From Apis mellifera (Eukaryota > Arthropoda > Insecta > Hymenoptera > Apidae): a DNA stretch of 64,000 nucleotides. The position numbers were made by a program, and so were the translations under genes. The notes under the pieces were generated by a model. That model was not told the origin of the DNA, did not search any database, and worked only from the letters and a program-made list of their open reading frames with translations. The stretch covers positions 10,418,009 to 10,482,008 of the forward strand of contig NC_037648.1 in the NCBI RefSeq assembly GCF_003254395.2, read 5' to 3'. Positions within the stretch are counted from its first letter, which is position 1. Each line of letters starts with the position of its first letter. Of the stretch, positions 12,801-28,646 are shown in pieces.

Positions 12801-15800
12801 TTTTTATTCTGTCTTATTATTTATTTTATTTTGAGAATTTTCAGTAATATTCGCTAATTTTTTATTTTATTTTTTTTTATATATTCATAGTGATTTTGAA
12901 AATAATATTATATAGTTAATTAAAAAAACTTAAAATATTTTTATTAATTTACTTACACTGAGGTCTTTTAAATTGACACAAGTCGTGTAGTTGCTCCAGA
13001 CTTGACCAGATTCTGGATGTCGAAACCAAGTGCCGTTTAATTCGCAATATTTATGTGCTCTCACTGAAACAAAAATATTTTTGCATGCTTTAAATAATTT
13101 CAAATAAAGATATTTTTATTAATGTTACAATAATTTTAATAAAATGAAATTATATTATATAATATTCTTCATTTGTTATTTCTTTTTTTAAATAAGAATA
13201 GATATAATATCTCATATTTTTCTCAATTTTCATATATCTCAATTTTTTATTACACGAATCTGAAATACCGATTAAAAAAAAAAATCAGAGCGTTTGTTAC
13301 TCCCTCTGTGATTTATTGCGATAAATATAAGAATTGCATTCAGCTAGATAATGTCAAATATAACAAGGGAAAGTGATAAGAAAGTGATAAGTGATAATAA
13401 AGAAATAAGAAAATGATCTTATCATAAATAAAAACATTAGAAGTCTCTAAAAACATTAGTCTAAATAATTATTCTATCAATAAATTATATACCAATTATA
13501 AATATTATATATATATTTTTTATTACAAATTAAATAAAAAAATATTATGTATTCTCTCGTAACTTGTTCAAACGAAATACATTTCATTTTCACAATAAAG
13601 ATATCGACGAAATTCAATACTTACATATCTATTGTTTAAAAGAAATTTATATTTTATATTAGAAAATTTTTCGTAATAAAAGCAATATAAGTTTTTGCAA
13701 TATATTCAGATCTGTTTCATTTTTCGCATTTCTTCGATGGTGCAAAATGGAATTAGAAAATTTTGAAATATCGTAGATCACGTTTGCATATTTAATAAAT
13801 GTCACATAGCAATAGTAATATTGTGCATATGAGAAGCGAAAATTGAAAAATTTTGTACACGTATTAGAGAAGCATATTAAACATGTGAGATATTTAATTG
13901 TGAATTGTATGGCATTTCAAAAATTTCAACAATTGAGCTGTTAATTCCAATGAATTTTATATTTTATATATTCGAAATCAATAATGTATTTATGCTGAAA
14001 TATTTATATTAAACAAATATAAAATATATACAAGAGAATATTAATTTTAGATATTAGAAAATTGAATGTATCAATTGAATCAATTTTGATTCCAATTTGA
14101 CATAAATTTGTAAATTAATAAAAAGTTATCGTTTGATTTGGAATCATTTTTCATTTCTTTAATTCGATAAAAATTAAAAAAAATTTAATTTCTTTATTTT
14201 TGATTAAATTTATAATTTTTTTTCTTTTTTAAGGAAAATCACAAACTTGTATTCATTTCACTAAATCTTTTTAAACAAATACAAATAGTTCAATCAAAAA
14301 AAAAAAAAAAAAGAAAAGAAAAAAAGAAAAGCGTGAGGACGAAAAAAAACATAGAAATTCCATAAAACTATTTGTATTGAATGTACACAATTTCCAATCG
14401 ATTTCAAGTGTGTTATCAATCAAAATGCGGTTTGAAGTCTCCACTTTTCAAAACTCGTTCTTTTTTTTTTCGAACATAAAAGATACGAAAAAGAATGTTC
14501 AATTTCAAACACCATCTATTAATGAAGTTTTTTTCTTCCGTTTTGCAATACTTGCACAGAAGAACAAAAGATTTGAAACGAACGATAAAAGGACAAAAAA
14601 AAAACTTAATTGTGATCAAATCGAGTGGCATAAATTGGATTGTCCTCGTTACGAATCCTTTTCATAGATATATTTCCAGACTGATTTTTAACTTTTGTTA
14701 AAAATAGAAGATAGAGGAATTCATGAAAAAAATAATAGATTAAAGTGTAATTGAAAATGATAAAAACATATATATAAAAAAATAAATCAACACTAATATC
14801 GAATAACAATTGGATCAATAATAATAACAAATTAAATATAATAATTTTATTTTATAAGATAACTTATTAACAATAATCCTGAGTATATTTATTTTTATTT
14901 TTTTTGAAAGTATGATTTTTTTTCGAATATATAAGAGTGATTTCTAAATATTATTAATTATCGTATTATTAGAAATGATATTATAGATTTCTAATAATTA
15001 TATATATTATCATAATGATGATGCATATTTCAAAGGTGAAATCATAACTGCATACAAAAATAATGGGTGGAAAAATAATATTCGTTATAAATATTAGACA
15101 TTGAAATTTATATAATGCATAAATAATATATAATATAAATATATTATAAAAATAATTGAAATATATTATAAAAATAATTGATACACTGTTCAAAATCGAA
15201 AATGAATTTTTCATATTGATGAGAAAATTTCCATATATTGGTTTGGATCTTTTTCATGAATTTAATTTTCTTCATGAAGTATCTCTTCAAAATAAAGATG
15301 TTTATAGTTTACAGAAGAAATTCTCTTTGCTCGTAACTTTTAATTTAAAATAATTAATTAAAAACTGCATATTCAGGTTAATTTAATAATAATTTCTTAT
15401 TAAAATTTTAATTATATACACCATGTATATTAATTTCTAATTATTTCATATTTTTCATAATATTATATATTTCATTTAATTTAATCTTTTTTTTTAAAGA
15501 ATTTATATTTTTAATTTATATAAATATATAAATATTTTTTCTAATATACCTTTAAAGTTTAAAATTCGATCAAAATCCAATTTGAAGAGATGATGAAGTG
15601 AAAGGAAAGGAACAAATAAATACAATGTTTAAATTCACAATGACAAACAAATCCAGATCAATTCTTCGATTTCAAGGAACGATCCTCTTGTAAAGATTCT
15701 TCTCTCTTCCTATCTCAATTCTTATTGTTACGTCGTAAAAACGTAATATCCCTCAGAGATGGGCCAACAATTTGAACACGATTTTTACTGTGGCTCTGAT

Positions 15801-18800
15801 ACGATTGTTGCAACGACAAAAGACGATAATAGAATCGAGAAGTAAGAGAAGAACAAATCGTAAAATGAATTCTAACCCTAGTTCTTTTGTTTGCTCGAGG
15901 AAGAAAAATAACCATAAAATTATCGAAATTATCGAATGATTCAATTAATTCCATCGATTAACCGTAAATTAATTTAACCAAATATCGAAATTGAAATGGA
16001 ATCCATTTTCCATTATAAATTTTTTTCTTCGACGTGTTATAGTTTTGAATTTTCGAACGATAGTTGTAAATTTGCGAATAAATTTTCGAAGCAAGTTTCT
16101 CCATTGTTGGAAAAGAGAAGCCATAAAAGCGGAAGTAATGGAATGAAAATGGCGATTATCGGGTTGAATACCTAGTCTCAGAGGGGATAAATTAAATTTC
16201 CTAGTCCCAACGTGAAATGTTTAATTGGCTTCTAATGAATTTCGAGGCGAACTTAAGGCATAGGAATAGGAGAAGGAAGAAAAGAGCAATTTCCAGTTGA
16301 CTTTCGCGATTAATCAAAGAAGTTTATAAATGGGGATGGTCGAAAAGGCTTTTTGATTGTAGACTTCCTTGATCGTGATGATTAATAATAGAAAAATGAA
16401 TCTTAATTCATACGATGAAAAAGTTTGGAAAGTTTTATCGAGAATCGAAGAATCGATTGAGCTTGTTATATTCGAATAAAATTTTTATGGAATATCTTTT
16501 TCGAAGGATAAATATATAGATCATTAAGTTAATCGAGATAACGTATTATCGACAATAGATTAATATTGAAATAATAATAATTATAATTTATTCTAATATT
16601 ATAATTAACATCGCAATTTCTTATTACTTTGAGATAACGTAGTGCAATTCGTTTATTTATTTCCTTAATTTAATTTCTCTTTGAATCTCTGGAATATTTT
16701 TAAATCGAAAAAAATTTTCATCGAAACTTCGATATGTCAAGTGCGATCCCATGTGATGGCCTTTTATTTCAATTTACATTCCCTTCAATGCATCGAAATT
16801 GAACCAGAATCTGTGAAAATGGACTTCCACGAATTCCTATCGAATTTCTATTACATACCAGCTATTTATATCAATCGTATATTCTCCTAACATGTGTAAT
16901 TTACATTTTGTTAAATTCTTATCGATTATAGTAAAAATGATAAAGTAACAAAATGTTCGTTTTCGCATTATTTCACAATTTCTTTTTTGGTTTATCTTTA
17001 CTTAAATTTTTTTTTATCTTTACATAAGTATAATGATTATATTCTAAGTTTACGAATAATTTTTTTCTTCGTTTTCATTTTTTAGAAATAAAAAATTTTT
17101 CATTATTCATTCAATATTCTCTATATAATATGTGAAATATATATATATATATATATATAGTATGCTATGAAAATGATAATAATGTGCAAAGTTCAACAAG
17201 CAATATAAGTCATAGTAGATATGATCATAGTATTATGCATGTTTGTCATTTTTAAATATGTAATACAATATAAAAGCTTTATATTATCCGTATAATATAT
17301 TTATACATGTAAATTATTTCAATATTAAAATATTTTTAAGCTAATTTTCATTAAATTTTTTTTTCTATGAATTTTTTCCATGAATTCATTATCAAAAAAA
17401 TTCTTTCTAGTTTTTTAATCTTTATCTTTCTTTAATCCTTTTGCTAAAACAGTTTGTAAAGAATTGATAAAATTTCTTCACAACGATCTATCCAATTGGA
17501 GATTGAAGTTTAAATAAAACTGATCGCAATTACGCACCTGAGTACGAAGGCAGTAAATGCAAGTTTGAAAATCATGTTACGCTCTCGTAATCCTGTTCCT
17601 TTGCCGCATCGGTCTTAGCCATTTAAAGCTACGCTTTTTTCCTTTTTTTTTTTTTTATTTGTTTCACGTAAAAGGAAATCGTGATAGAAGAGGAATAAAC
17701 TAGTATTACGGTTAGTGTTTGCGATCGGCATCTCTTTTTTATTTCCTCTCTTTGTCATCCTCCTTCTTTTCCACGCTAATCTTCCTCGCTTTAATCCTTT
17801 CGATGATCCTTTTTTCATTCTCTCTTCATCACTCTTTCGTCTTCTCTCCTTTATCAATTATTCCCTTCTATTCCTCATTTTGTCTCTTTCCTCTATTCTT
17901 TTCTCGCTTATCATAATTTATTCTGAATAAACATTAATACGATTGATTATTAGATTAGGATAATAAATAATAATAAATAATTCAACGGTGATAATAAAAA
18001 AATCTTATATATATTGTATCTTAACTTTGGAAAATTAAGGAAAAATTATTGATACTACCTCTTCTAGAATTATATTATATATTTATCCTGTTACAGAATC
18101 GTAAGTTTGGATCGAAATTTACGATTTCTTGATCAGGAGGATATAATCTGAAAAGAGGTGGCACGCGAAATTTTTCCTGGAATTCGAGTTAACATTTCCA
18201 AGCGTGCAGGATTCGCGATTTTCTATGAGGAAGAGAAAGTAATCCAAGAGGGAGATGGGGCACGAAATTTTTTCTTTGAGGCAAATTCCAAAGTTTAAAA
18301 CGTCGAATTTACGTAATTTTTCAGCCAAAACTTATGTCAGAGAAGGGAATATAATAATTTGGGAAGAGATGACATTTGAAATATTTTCTGAGATTTTTAA
18401 ATCTTTGCATCCATTTACCTGTTGTTATCATTTCGTGTCGTTCCCCGACTTCTACATCGTTTTGCATGCAAATGAACGGATATAAATCTTCGCGAAAATA
18501 GTTTCCATTATGGTAATCATTTCAATCGCGATTCAACCAGTCCTGGCGGGTTTCGTGTTTCGCAACAGAGGACTCTTCTTCCAATACGAGCCAGTTTTAT
18601 CGCCTTAAAGAGCAAAAAACAAGGAGCGAAGTTTTATCACGAGTGAGATATTGTTATCGCGCCAGATTATGCATGGACACCCTTGGAGATTGCTCGGAAC
18701 CTGTTATTTAAAAGACAATACCGGAGAGAAAGTGTAATTTATATAGGGAAGTGATTTATAAATAGCTAGTGGTGCTACTGTTGGTGGTTTAAAGAATTGG

Positions 18801-21800
18801 TTCAGATTAAACTGGATCTCGATGCATATACGTGATAGAATTTTTCAATTGTAGTTGCAGCAAAATAACGTTGGTATTGTAGAATGAAATTATTCTTAGG
18901 AATGACAGTGTAGAAATGGAATAATGAATTTTTTTTGTAAGGAAAAAAGAGTTGTATCCTAATTTATGATACACACGTGTTATGTATCGTGTATGATATA
19001 TCGTACGAAAAAAATTGGAAGAGAAGAAATTTCAATAAATTTCAATAAAATTTTGAAATCACGAGTTATTTATCGGCGAAACGGTGTATTAATTAACCTG
19101 TTCATTTTATTACACGCTCCTAGGATTTTTTTTAAAACACGCATCAGAAGAAAGCTCATCGGATTTAAATTACTATACTTTCTATGATAAAACGTAACTC
19201 GTTGAAACGAACGATTGAGTCGAGGGCGTTCCGATTATCGTTCTCAATGATTCGATTTCAATTTAATGATGCTGAATCTCGTTGAGATGATTGCGGTGAC
19301 TCGTTGATGAGACGTAAGTTGATGTCGTTGGCATTGAAGTGTGTCTGATAGCGTCGATTGATCTTGCTTTCGCGATGTTGGTTGAATCTGTTCTGTCGTC
19401 TCGTTTTTGTATTCCTTGATTGATGATCTTTTTTCTTTTTTCTTTTTTTTTTTTTTGGAAAACCAAACAAGAAATACATTGACGTCCATTTCTTCTGCGA
19501 TATCGAATGGAAAAGATAGGATAACGCCTGGAATGAAACTACAAGTCGTCTTCTAAGATAAAGGATTCCAAGATTAAGAGAACAAATTCCTTCAGAATCC
19601 TTCGTTAATTTATAATTGGGATTATCGAGACTCGAAACGAAGAAGCGTTAAGACATTCAATTCGTTGTTTCAAAAATCTCCTAAAACTTTCATCCAAAGA
19701 TAATTATAGTAGAGCTTATAGTAATATCATAAATCAATTGTCGATTAGGATTTGAAAGAACGAACGATTTGATATGATGTTGCAATAATGATAAACGTAT
19801 TATACTATAGAATATATATATATCATATAATGTATTACAGATAAAAAAATCTTTATCTATGTAATTAACTAATCTAATTTCTAGTATTTAAAATAGATTA
19901 TTTTTAAATTGCATGTAATGTTTTTTAATGTTTCTTATATTTGATATTTTTATTTTTTGTCGAGTAATATATGTTGAACTGAACTCTACGTTTTTTTCCT
20001 ACGTTTTGTATATTAAAAATTAAAAATAAAATATATAAAATATATAAAATAATATGTAAATAAGTAATAAATAATTAATAATATATATATATATATATAA
20101 GTTTAGTATGCAAATAAATAATACAAATGATAAATTATATATAATTTATTAAATTTGCATATTAAATCTTCACTATCGAGTAACAATAACAATAAATCTT
20201 CGATGAAGAAAAAAATAATTTTTGTTCAAATAAAAGATCTGACGATTTTGACAAGATAAAAGGGTAAGAATGGAATTGTAAATATCGTAATGGATTGGTA
20301 AATATCATAGGTGGATTTTAACACGCAACGAAACGAGTCCATTAGAACGGAATAAGATAATTGACGTGGAAAAGCGTTGAGAGAGAGAGAGATATGATGA
20401 TTTTTGTTAAAAACAGGATGCGTTTTATAAACTGACGTTCCGTGCATCATGTGTTGTTCTCAAATGTTCATCCATGGTCGATCGTGAATCAGAAATGAGT
20501 GCTCGAATCCGCGTAAATTCAATATTTTAACACGAAGCGATGAAAGAAAAAAATACTGCTCGATAAACCATGGAATAAACTGCACAGGAGCACAAAAAGG
20601 TGGGTGAAAAAAAGCAAAAAAGATATATACAATATATACAAAAAAAGTAAAAAGATATAAAAGTAAAAATTTTTACGTTTAAACATTTCCTGTAAATATT
20701 TTGTTTCCGTTTGAACGATTAAATATAAATAATTTTTATAAATTTTTTCTTCCTTTAATTATATGTGATCATTTTGAAATGATAATTTATTTTATCATAA
20801 AATTCACAAATTATCGTTTTCTAATGGTAATGTATTTTACGATTCTCATATGTGATATTGTATTCAAAGATGAATATGTGTATAATGACATTTGCATATA
20901 TTACACATTGTATATTATGCTATTTTCTATACTTTGTATTTTTATGTTATTTTGAGATTCTCATTAAGTAACAATAAAAAATAATATTGAGATCATAAAA
21001 ATATAGACATTAATGTCAGAGATAAATCATCATCAAGTGCGTCATCAGTTATGTAATTATAATTAGGATTTTTATACTTAATTATATTTATAATAATTAT
21101 AATTATAATATTATAATATATAATATTATAATATTATAATTATGCAGAAATCATATAATCATTTATATTTATTTTTATTATAATTACAAGATTTATAATA
21201 CAAGGCTTCTAAAAACATAATAAAATATATTAGTTTATACTTTATAAATGATCGTCATTTCTTAAAATTTTTCTCTTTAAGAAATTCATTGAAAATTTCA
21301 CGCATCTCAAACATTTATCAAATTAAGTTATTAAGTTTGATATTGAGACTTCAAGGACCAAATATTTATTTTTTTATTTTTGTCTAAGATTCCAAAAATA
21401 TTTCTTCTTGTTTCCTAACAAAAATGAATCTTTTTGAGTTTGAACTTTCAATTTCATTTTATAAATTTCAAAAATCAAATATTTACTCAACTTCAAATAC
21501 AGAAATAAGTATTTTGATTTAAAAACAGAAGATAAAAATAATTATTTGGAGAATCTACTAAAATTTTGAATTGATATTAATTTATTATTTAATAATTTTA
21601 GATTAATATGTTAGACGAAAATATAAAAGTTTTCTTTAGATCAACATTTTGTAACATTGTAACATTATTATATTATTATTATCACTTAAAAAGCGTAATA
21701 AAAGTAGACATCTAACATCAAGATACATAAAATATTATCTTAATATAAAATAATTTATTTCACTTTATCTCTATATCTAACAAATTAATAATTTTGTAAA

Positions 21801-24800
21801 ATTATTTGTTTGTATTTATAATTTATAATGAATGTATTAATTAATTCAATTAATTAACTTAATTTAAAAATAATGCAATTCTTTTGATGGAAATAAATAC
21901 TTTCTCTTTTCTTTAATTGTTCAGATTATTTATACACTTATCTTTAATCTGTAATAATCTTGAAGATTTCAAAAATTTTTCTGAAGATTTGTTATCAATT
22001 TTTATCTTTTATGATAACAAAATTGATAATCATTGTTTATGTCATAAATATAATCATATAATAAATGTGTAAAAAATTATACTTTAAATTTAAAAATTAT
22101 TAATTAACTTTTTTTTATTGATTTTATATAATGAAAATTACAAAATAGATAAATGATATTGAGATTTTGTTATGATTATATAATAATTTTAGTTTAAAAA
22201 TATATATATATATTTAATTTTTAAATTTTTGAATATTTAAATTTTTATTTATTTTAAATTTTGCTTACATGAATTTATACATGAATAATATGTATGTAAA
22301 TTATATACAGAATTTTCAACGTTCAAATTCTATTTTTTTTAAATTTATTTTTTAACATTTAATTTATAATTTATGACTTAATTTATTGTTACTCTATCTT
22401 TAAATAATTTAAAAATTATACATAGATGATTGAAATTTATTAAATATTATATATTTATATACAAGTATTGCAAATTAATTAACAGTTTACAAAAATATGG
22501 GATATTTTTGGAGAATCGATTGTAAATATAAAAACAATTAGAAAAGTTGATATACAAAAATTGATTTGGACTTATTTTTTAAGCAATTTAATTATGCACT
22601 GAATTATAAAATAATTACTGAAAAATTCTATGCAATTAATTATTTAATATATAATGCAATGTACATTGATATATATCTATACATATATTATTACATTTTA
22701 ATATTTTCTAACATTTTAATCTGAAATATATTATTATAAATAAAATCACAATAAAATCTCTTTAATATTTTTATCTATAAATTCAAAATGATGTCCATAT
22801 ATATTCTTTAAATTTATTAATAATTTTCTTAAGTTTTTCGTTGAAAAATTCAATCAAAATGATATTACAGTACCAATTATTAACAAAATTAAACATGCTT
22901 ATCTTTGATCGAAACTTTTTATATATTAAATTTATATATTTTGTTATATAATTATTTAAAATCGAATAGTCTTTCACATTTAAACGTTATTACTGTTTTT
23001 AAAAACTTTATCGATTAAAAAAAAAATTACATACATTCCAAAATCAAATCTTTTCTTTAATTAATGTTCCGCAATGATTATTCGTTTCGAAGATTATCTA
23101 TCATTATCATTCGAGACAATATGTGTGTTCCTTTCTAACATTTTATCCCCACCACCAACTTAACCAAGCCTCGAGATACCTCTTTATTTAATACAAGTCT
23201 AGCATCTAGCTACGACTCAGTTTGGATTGACGTTCGTCGTCGTAAGTAGATTCGTTAGTAAAATGGCGAGTGAAAATACAATCGTACGCGTGAAGCAAGG
23301 TGAATTACGTGGCGTTGTTGAGGAAACAGATTATGGTGATCAGTATTTGGCATTTCGTGGTATACCGTATGCGAAACCACCGATTGGCCCACTTCGATTT
23401 AAGGTAAATTCCTTCGAAAATGATAATCAATTATCATGAATGAACGTTTACATTGTTACATAAAAAGTGTTAATAGATTCGTGAAACATCTTTTAAGATT
23501 AAAATAAATACAAGAGCTTAAAGTTACAAGCAATTGAACTATGCGTTCAACGAAAGAAAATGGAAAAAGAACGAGATCGTTCTTTCTTCATTCCTTCTTC
23601 GATGTTGTATGTTGTTCCCATCTCGTTTCATCTAACACGAACTTAAATTGTTCGTAACTTAATAAATAGATTTTGATCGATATTTTTATATCAATTTTTT
23701 TTTCTTTTTTTTTTATCTTTAGAATCGATTTTTCAAAGATATTCTATATGTTGCTTTTATTTTTAACTTGTATGTTAAAAATGGAAAATGGAAAATTTAT
23801 CGTAAAAATATAAATAATCCTATTTTATAAGATAATTTTAATCTGTAAAATCTAAAATGAAAATAATTGGCTTAAATTATTCATGAATAATATTCTTATC
23901 TTTAATATTAAAGTTTAAATGTTAAAACTAAAATTACAATTAAAAAAGAATAAAATTAAAGAAAATAATACAATACAAATGGAATATTATTTTATCAATT
24001 GCTCAATGTATTGTAAAAAATAAATTTCAATTATATTAATATAACGAAAGAATTATAATAATTTAATTAATAATAATTAATTAAATTAAAATCCATTATT
24101 TGTGATAATTTTAACTTTGCTTTTCGATGCATGAGATATACTTTTTTGAATTTGTTCAATCATAAAATGTACGAAACAGATGAAGATTTTATCATGAGTT
24201 TATTATATATTTTAATTGTAGTTTATATCAACATGATTATTAAAAGTAAGTCGAAATTACCTACATGTATAATATAAAATGAAAAATAAAAATATGAAAA
24301 ATTATTGTATATCAAACGATTTTTTAAAAACAATTTAAAATTGCATAAATTCTAATTAGATTGCAATTATTTCTAGATTATTCATTTTTATAAAATATAA
24401 TTTTTATTTGTTTATGTTTATATCAGTCTTATTTATTTTATTTATTATGATTTATATATATGTACAGTATATTTCACAACCGAGGAGCAATTATGAGCAA
24501 TTAAATTATAAATAAAAAGTAAAAGATATGTAAATGATTGATCGTTTAATCATTATATAATAATATTTTAATATACTATAAATATTTCTTCACGTATTTT
24601 TTCAAATTATTATATTTCTCATATATATAATCTAACTGATAAACTTAATATAATATTAACTTATTTAATTTGCAAGTAAAAATTATAGAAAAATGAGAAA
24701 TATTTTCAAAAATACATATAATTAAAATGATCGTGATATTGCATTGATATTATTGCAATTGATAAAACATATAACTTTGAAGAAGGCAAAGATATCTGCT

Positions 24801-27800
24801 ATTTTAAAGAGAAAAGCAAAATGAAGAGCATATCACATATCAAATACAAACATCTTATGTGCAGTGCAGTACAATAGAATTATTATGCAATACATCAGTA
24901 TTGTACTATGAAACTTTGCAATACTCTTACTTTTCATTAGAGAAAGAATTTTCCAAGATTGGGATCATTGTTGAATTTTATCATGCTCTGAAATATTTGT
25001 AATATTTTCTGAATAATTTTTTGTGCTGAATTTATTCTTGTTTATATTATTATAATCCATAATCGTGAAATTATATTTCCAAAACAGTTTGATATCTTGA
25101 TCATTAGTTGAAATTCTTTTTTGTGAAATAATTTAATTTCTAAAGTAATTTATCTTTTTACGTGAAGGATGAAATTTTAATTGATAAATTATTCTATAAA
25201 TAGCTCAATTTATTAAGAAATAATAATGATAATAATAATAAATCTTTAGATTGTAATTTAAAATTCAGAAAATTAATTAAAATTAATAGATGTTTACATT
25301 TTAATATAAAGTGACTTATATAAATCTAAAATACGTGAAATAATTTGAAAGTAAAAATGAAAATGAATAATTACACGAAGTGAAATTTACCTTGTATAAA
25401 TTTCTAAAGTAAAGATAATTTCACAAAATTATTTTTAACATCAAATCTGCTGATTTCTGACAAATTTGTCTTATGGCTAATCTCTAGAAATTGCAACAAC
25501 ATGAAAAAATCTTTTGCAACAAATGCGTTACATTACTTCTCTCCTAAAATTTATCGTTACCATTCTTCTTACCATTTCTTGTTTTTGTCAACGTATTTTC
25601 CTTCCAGGATCCAGAACCATTGGAGCCATGGTCAGGAATAAGAGACGCCTCGAAACACGGAGACGTTTGCGCCCAAAATGACACGTTGTTCCGTCAATTG
25701 AAAGGGAGTGACGATTGTCTCTATCTGAACGTATACAGGCCAGTGGCCGAATCAAAGACAAAACGTGCTGTAATGGTATGGATCCATGGTGGAGCTTTTA
25801 TGGTAGGATCTGGAAACGATGATATTTATGGTCCCGATTATCTGATGCGGAAGGATATTGTTCTGGTGAAGATTAATTATAGGCTGGGTGTATTGGGTAA
25901 GTAGAAATGGATGGAAAATACGTTTAAAGGCTTGATTTTAAATGCAAGGTAAAATAAATAGTCAAAAATTGGTATTTTTGCTGAGGCTTATTTATAAACA
26001 ATTTTAATTTATATTTGATGAAAAACAAGGCAGAGATAGACTTATAACTAATGACATTTAATCATGTATATTTATCATCAAATGTTTTTCTTACTCTGCA
26101 TTTATATTATTATCAACTTATATGCATAACTGGAAGAAAAAAAAATGGTAAGAATCATATAATCGAGGAATATCTTTTTTCCATTTCTATTATTGAAAAA
26201 TAAAATTTTTCTAATATTTAATTATCAAAATTTTTCTTGTAAAATCATTATAAATATATATCTATATTCATTTTAGAGAAATAAAATTGAAATTTTGAAA
26301 ATTTATTAAAGAAAGAATTTTCATTTGTTCTCCTCTTTCCTTGTTCCTTGTTTCTAGGTTTCTTGAATTTGGAGCACGAAATTGCTCCAGGTAATCAAGG
26401 TTTAAAGGATCAAGTAATGGCCTTGAAATGGGTGCAGGAAAATATCTCGAGTTTCGGCGGAGATCCCAACAATGTCACTATATTCGGTGAAAGTGCCGGT
26501 GGTGGCTCGGTTCACTATTTGACTATATCTCCTCTAGCTCAGGGTACGTTTTCAAATATTTATTCACATGCACTTCAAGCTCATTTCAACGTTCCTATTC
26601 AGGTATTATTAACGCGTGACTTGCGAAATTTTACGATTCATACTGCGTATCCTCTTCCATTCAAAGTACATCAAAACTTTTATATAATATTTTACGCAGT
26701 TACATAAATTATAATACTATTTGTGAAATTGATCATGTTTTTGTTTTAAATTTAAATACGTGTCAATATCATTTTTGCAAATGTTCATGTTTAATAATTG
26801 CAAAAATGAAATCTGAATCAATTTGACACGTGTCAAAATGATACGAAAGGCGGAAATATATTTCAAGGCTGAAATTCACACGAAATCTGTTCATATTTGA
26901 TTTAAAAAAAAAAAAAAAAATTAATGAAGGAAGGAAAATTTATTTTCTCATTTTTTCATAGAAAAATTCCAAAGTTTGTATATATATATTTTTGCAAATA
27001 AAAATCCATAAAAAAGCGAGAAGTTTGGAAACTCTTTATTTGACTTTCACAGGCTTATTCCACAAGGCTATCGCGCAGAGCGGAGTGGCGATTAATCCTT
27101 GGGCTATAATAACGAAAGAGCCGAGCAAGTACGCGTACGAGTTGGCGGCAAAACTTGGCGAGAAATCGACTGATCCTAAAACCGTGCTCGAGTTCTTGAG
27201 GACCGTGGACGCGCAGAAACTTGCATTTACCGAGACACAGATTTTAAAGACAAACGTAAGTCCCTTGAACAAAAGTACGAAATTCTCGAGGGTGAATAAT
27301 CGTGTGCATACGAAAATTTCTTTCTCTCTTCTTCTTCTTCTTATCGAACGAAATTCTTATTTTTTGAAGAGTGAACAGTTTTATGAATAATTGATTTCTA
27401 TCAAAAGAAAGAGATACATTGAAAAATTTCAAGATAAATTATTTCTTGTAATTTTGAAGAAGTTTGTGTAAATATTAATTTTTATATATTTGGAAAGAAA
27501 TCTAAAGTGATTGTTTGTTTTAAAGGAATCTAGAAAGGTTATTATAATTAATTTTTCAAACAAAATTTTTCCTTCATTTGAAAAAATATTTTTCTATTTA
27601 TACGATTTTTAACACATTTTCTATATTTTGTTTAACTTCAACTTCGATTAACGACTATCCATTGAAAAAAGGAAAGAAACAGAAAATAAAACATGCCATT
27701 TTTATTAGGATTAACATATTTTACATACCTCGCAATAAATCCACTGAAAGGAATATAGATTCGAGTTAATTAGTTGATTCTAAGATCTTAATTTTAAATT

Positions 27801-28608
27801 AAAGTAAATTTGTAAAAGTAGATAACAGTATATTGGTCAAATCTATAAGTAGTCTTATCTTTGTGTTGTCTTGTTGTATCAAACATAAATTAAAAATTAT
27901 TTCTATTGTATTCTATTCTATTCTATTGTATTCTATTTCTATTCTATTATATTCTCATCAATATATAGAAATGTTTTGATTTTTACAGTTAAAACAAAGT
28001 ATATAAAAAAATGTTTTTATTTTCTTTTTAATCATTCAGATATAATTTATTTTTCGTAACAGAAAAGTCTCGAAAGAAAATACAATTTCCATGTTTTTTC
28101 GAAAGAATAAGAAATTAGAATAGAATATAAATATATAGAATATATAATAAGAAAGTAGAATAAAAAATTTTTAAATAAAAAAAAAAACAGTATATACGTC
28201 TAAGGATATTATATGTCAACGAGAATATGGTAATGGTAGATTTTTTTACACATATTTTTTACACATACATTCTTCTCTTATGCATTATTGAAATGCAACG
28301 AGATTTATGCAACGATTAAAAATTACAAGGTTTTACAATAAGAGATCTTATCTTATTCGCATTGTAGGAGTATGAATTGCGTGCGTTCTGAAATTTGCAT
28401 TTATTAATTATTACAATATTGAAATATCAAACATTCAATTAATTAAATAAAAAAGTAAAAAAGTAACGTGTCATGATGAATATTTTAAAAAACTTCATTA
28501 AGAATTCTAATTAAAAAAATTTATAAATATCTATAGTTATCAAACAATTTATTTCATATTAATTACGATAATTATTTATCGTATTAATTTATAATTCATA
28601 ATAAAATA

Positions 28609-28646
<38 letters not shown>

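Noticed and set aside
17538..17575. Minus-strand ATG followed by a hydrophobic 12-codon stretch and a GTGCGT donor, at first taken for the DH31 receptor signal-peptide exon.
   Set aside because: The exon at 38937-39047 joins the exon at 12957-13063 directly in phase and is upstream of this site in transcript order, so nothing is needed here. An overlapping upstream ATG in another frame also argues against it.
23227..23262. Upstream extension of the carboxylesterase frame that could look like a signal peptide.
   Set aside because: It starts at TTG, not ATG; the ATG at 23263 fits the initiator at 23219 and the family's usual cytosolic start.
24849..24910. Short inverted repeat AGTACAATA/TATTGTACT in carboxylesterase intron 1.
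   Set aside because: Only nine paired bases around a loop of about 22; too weak to call a structured RNA.
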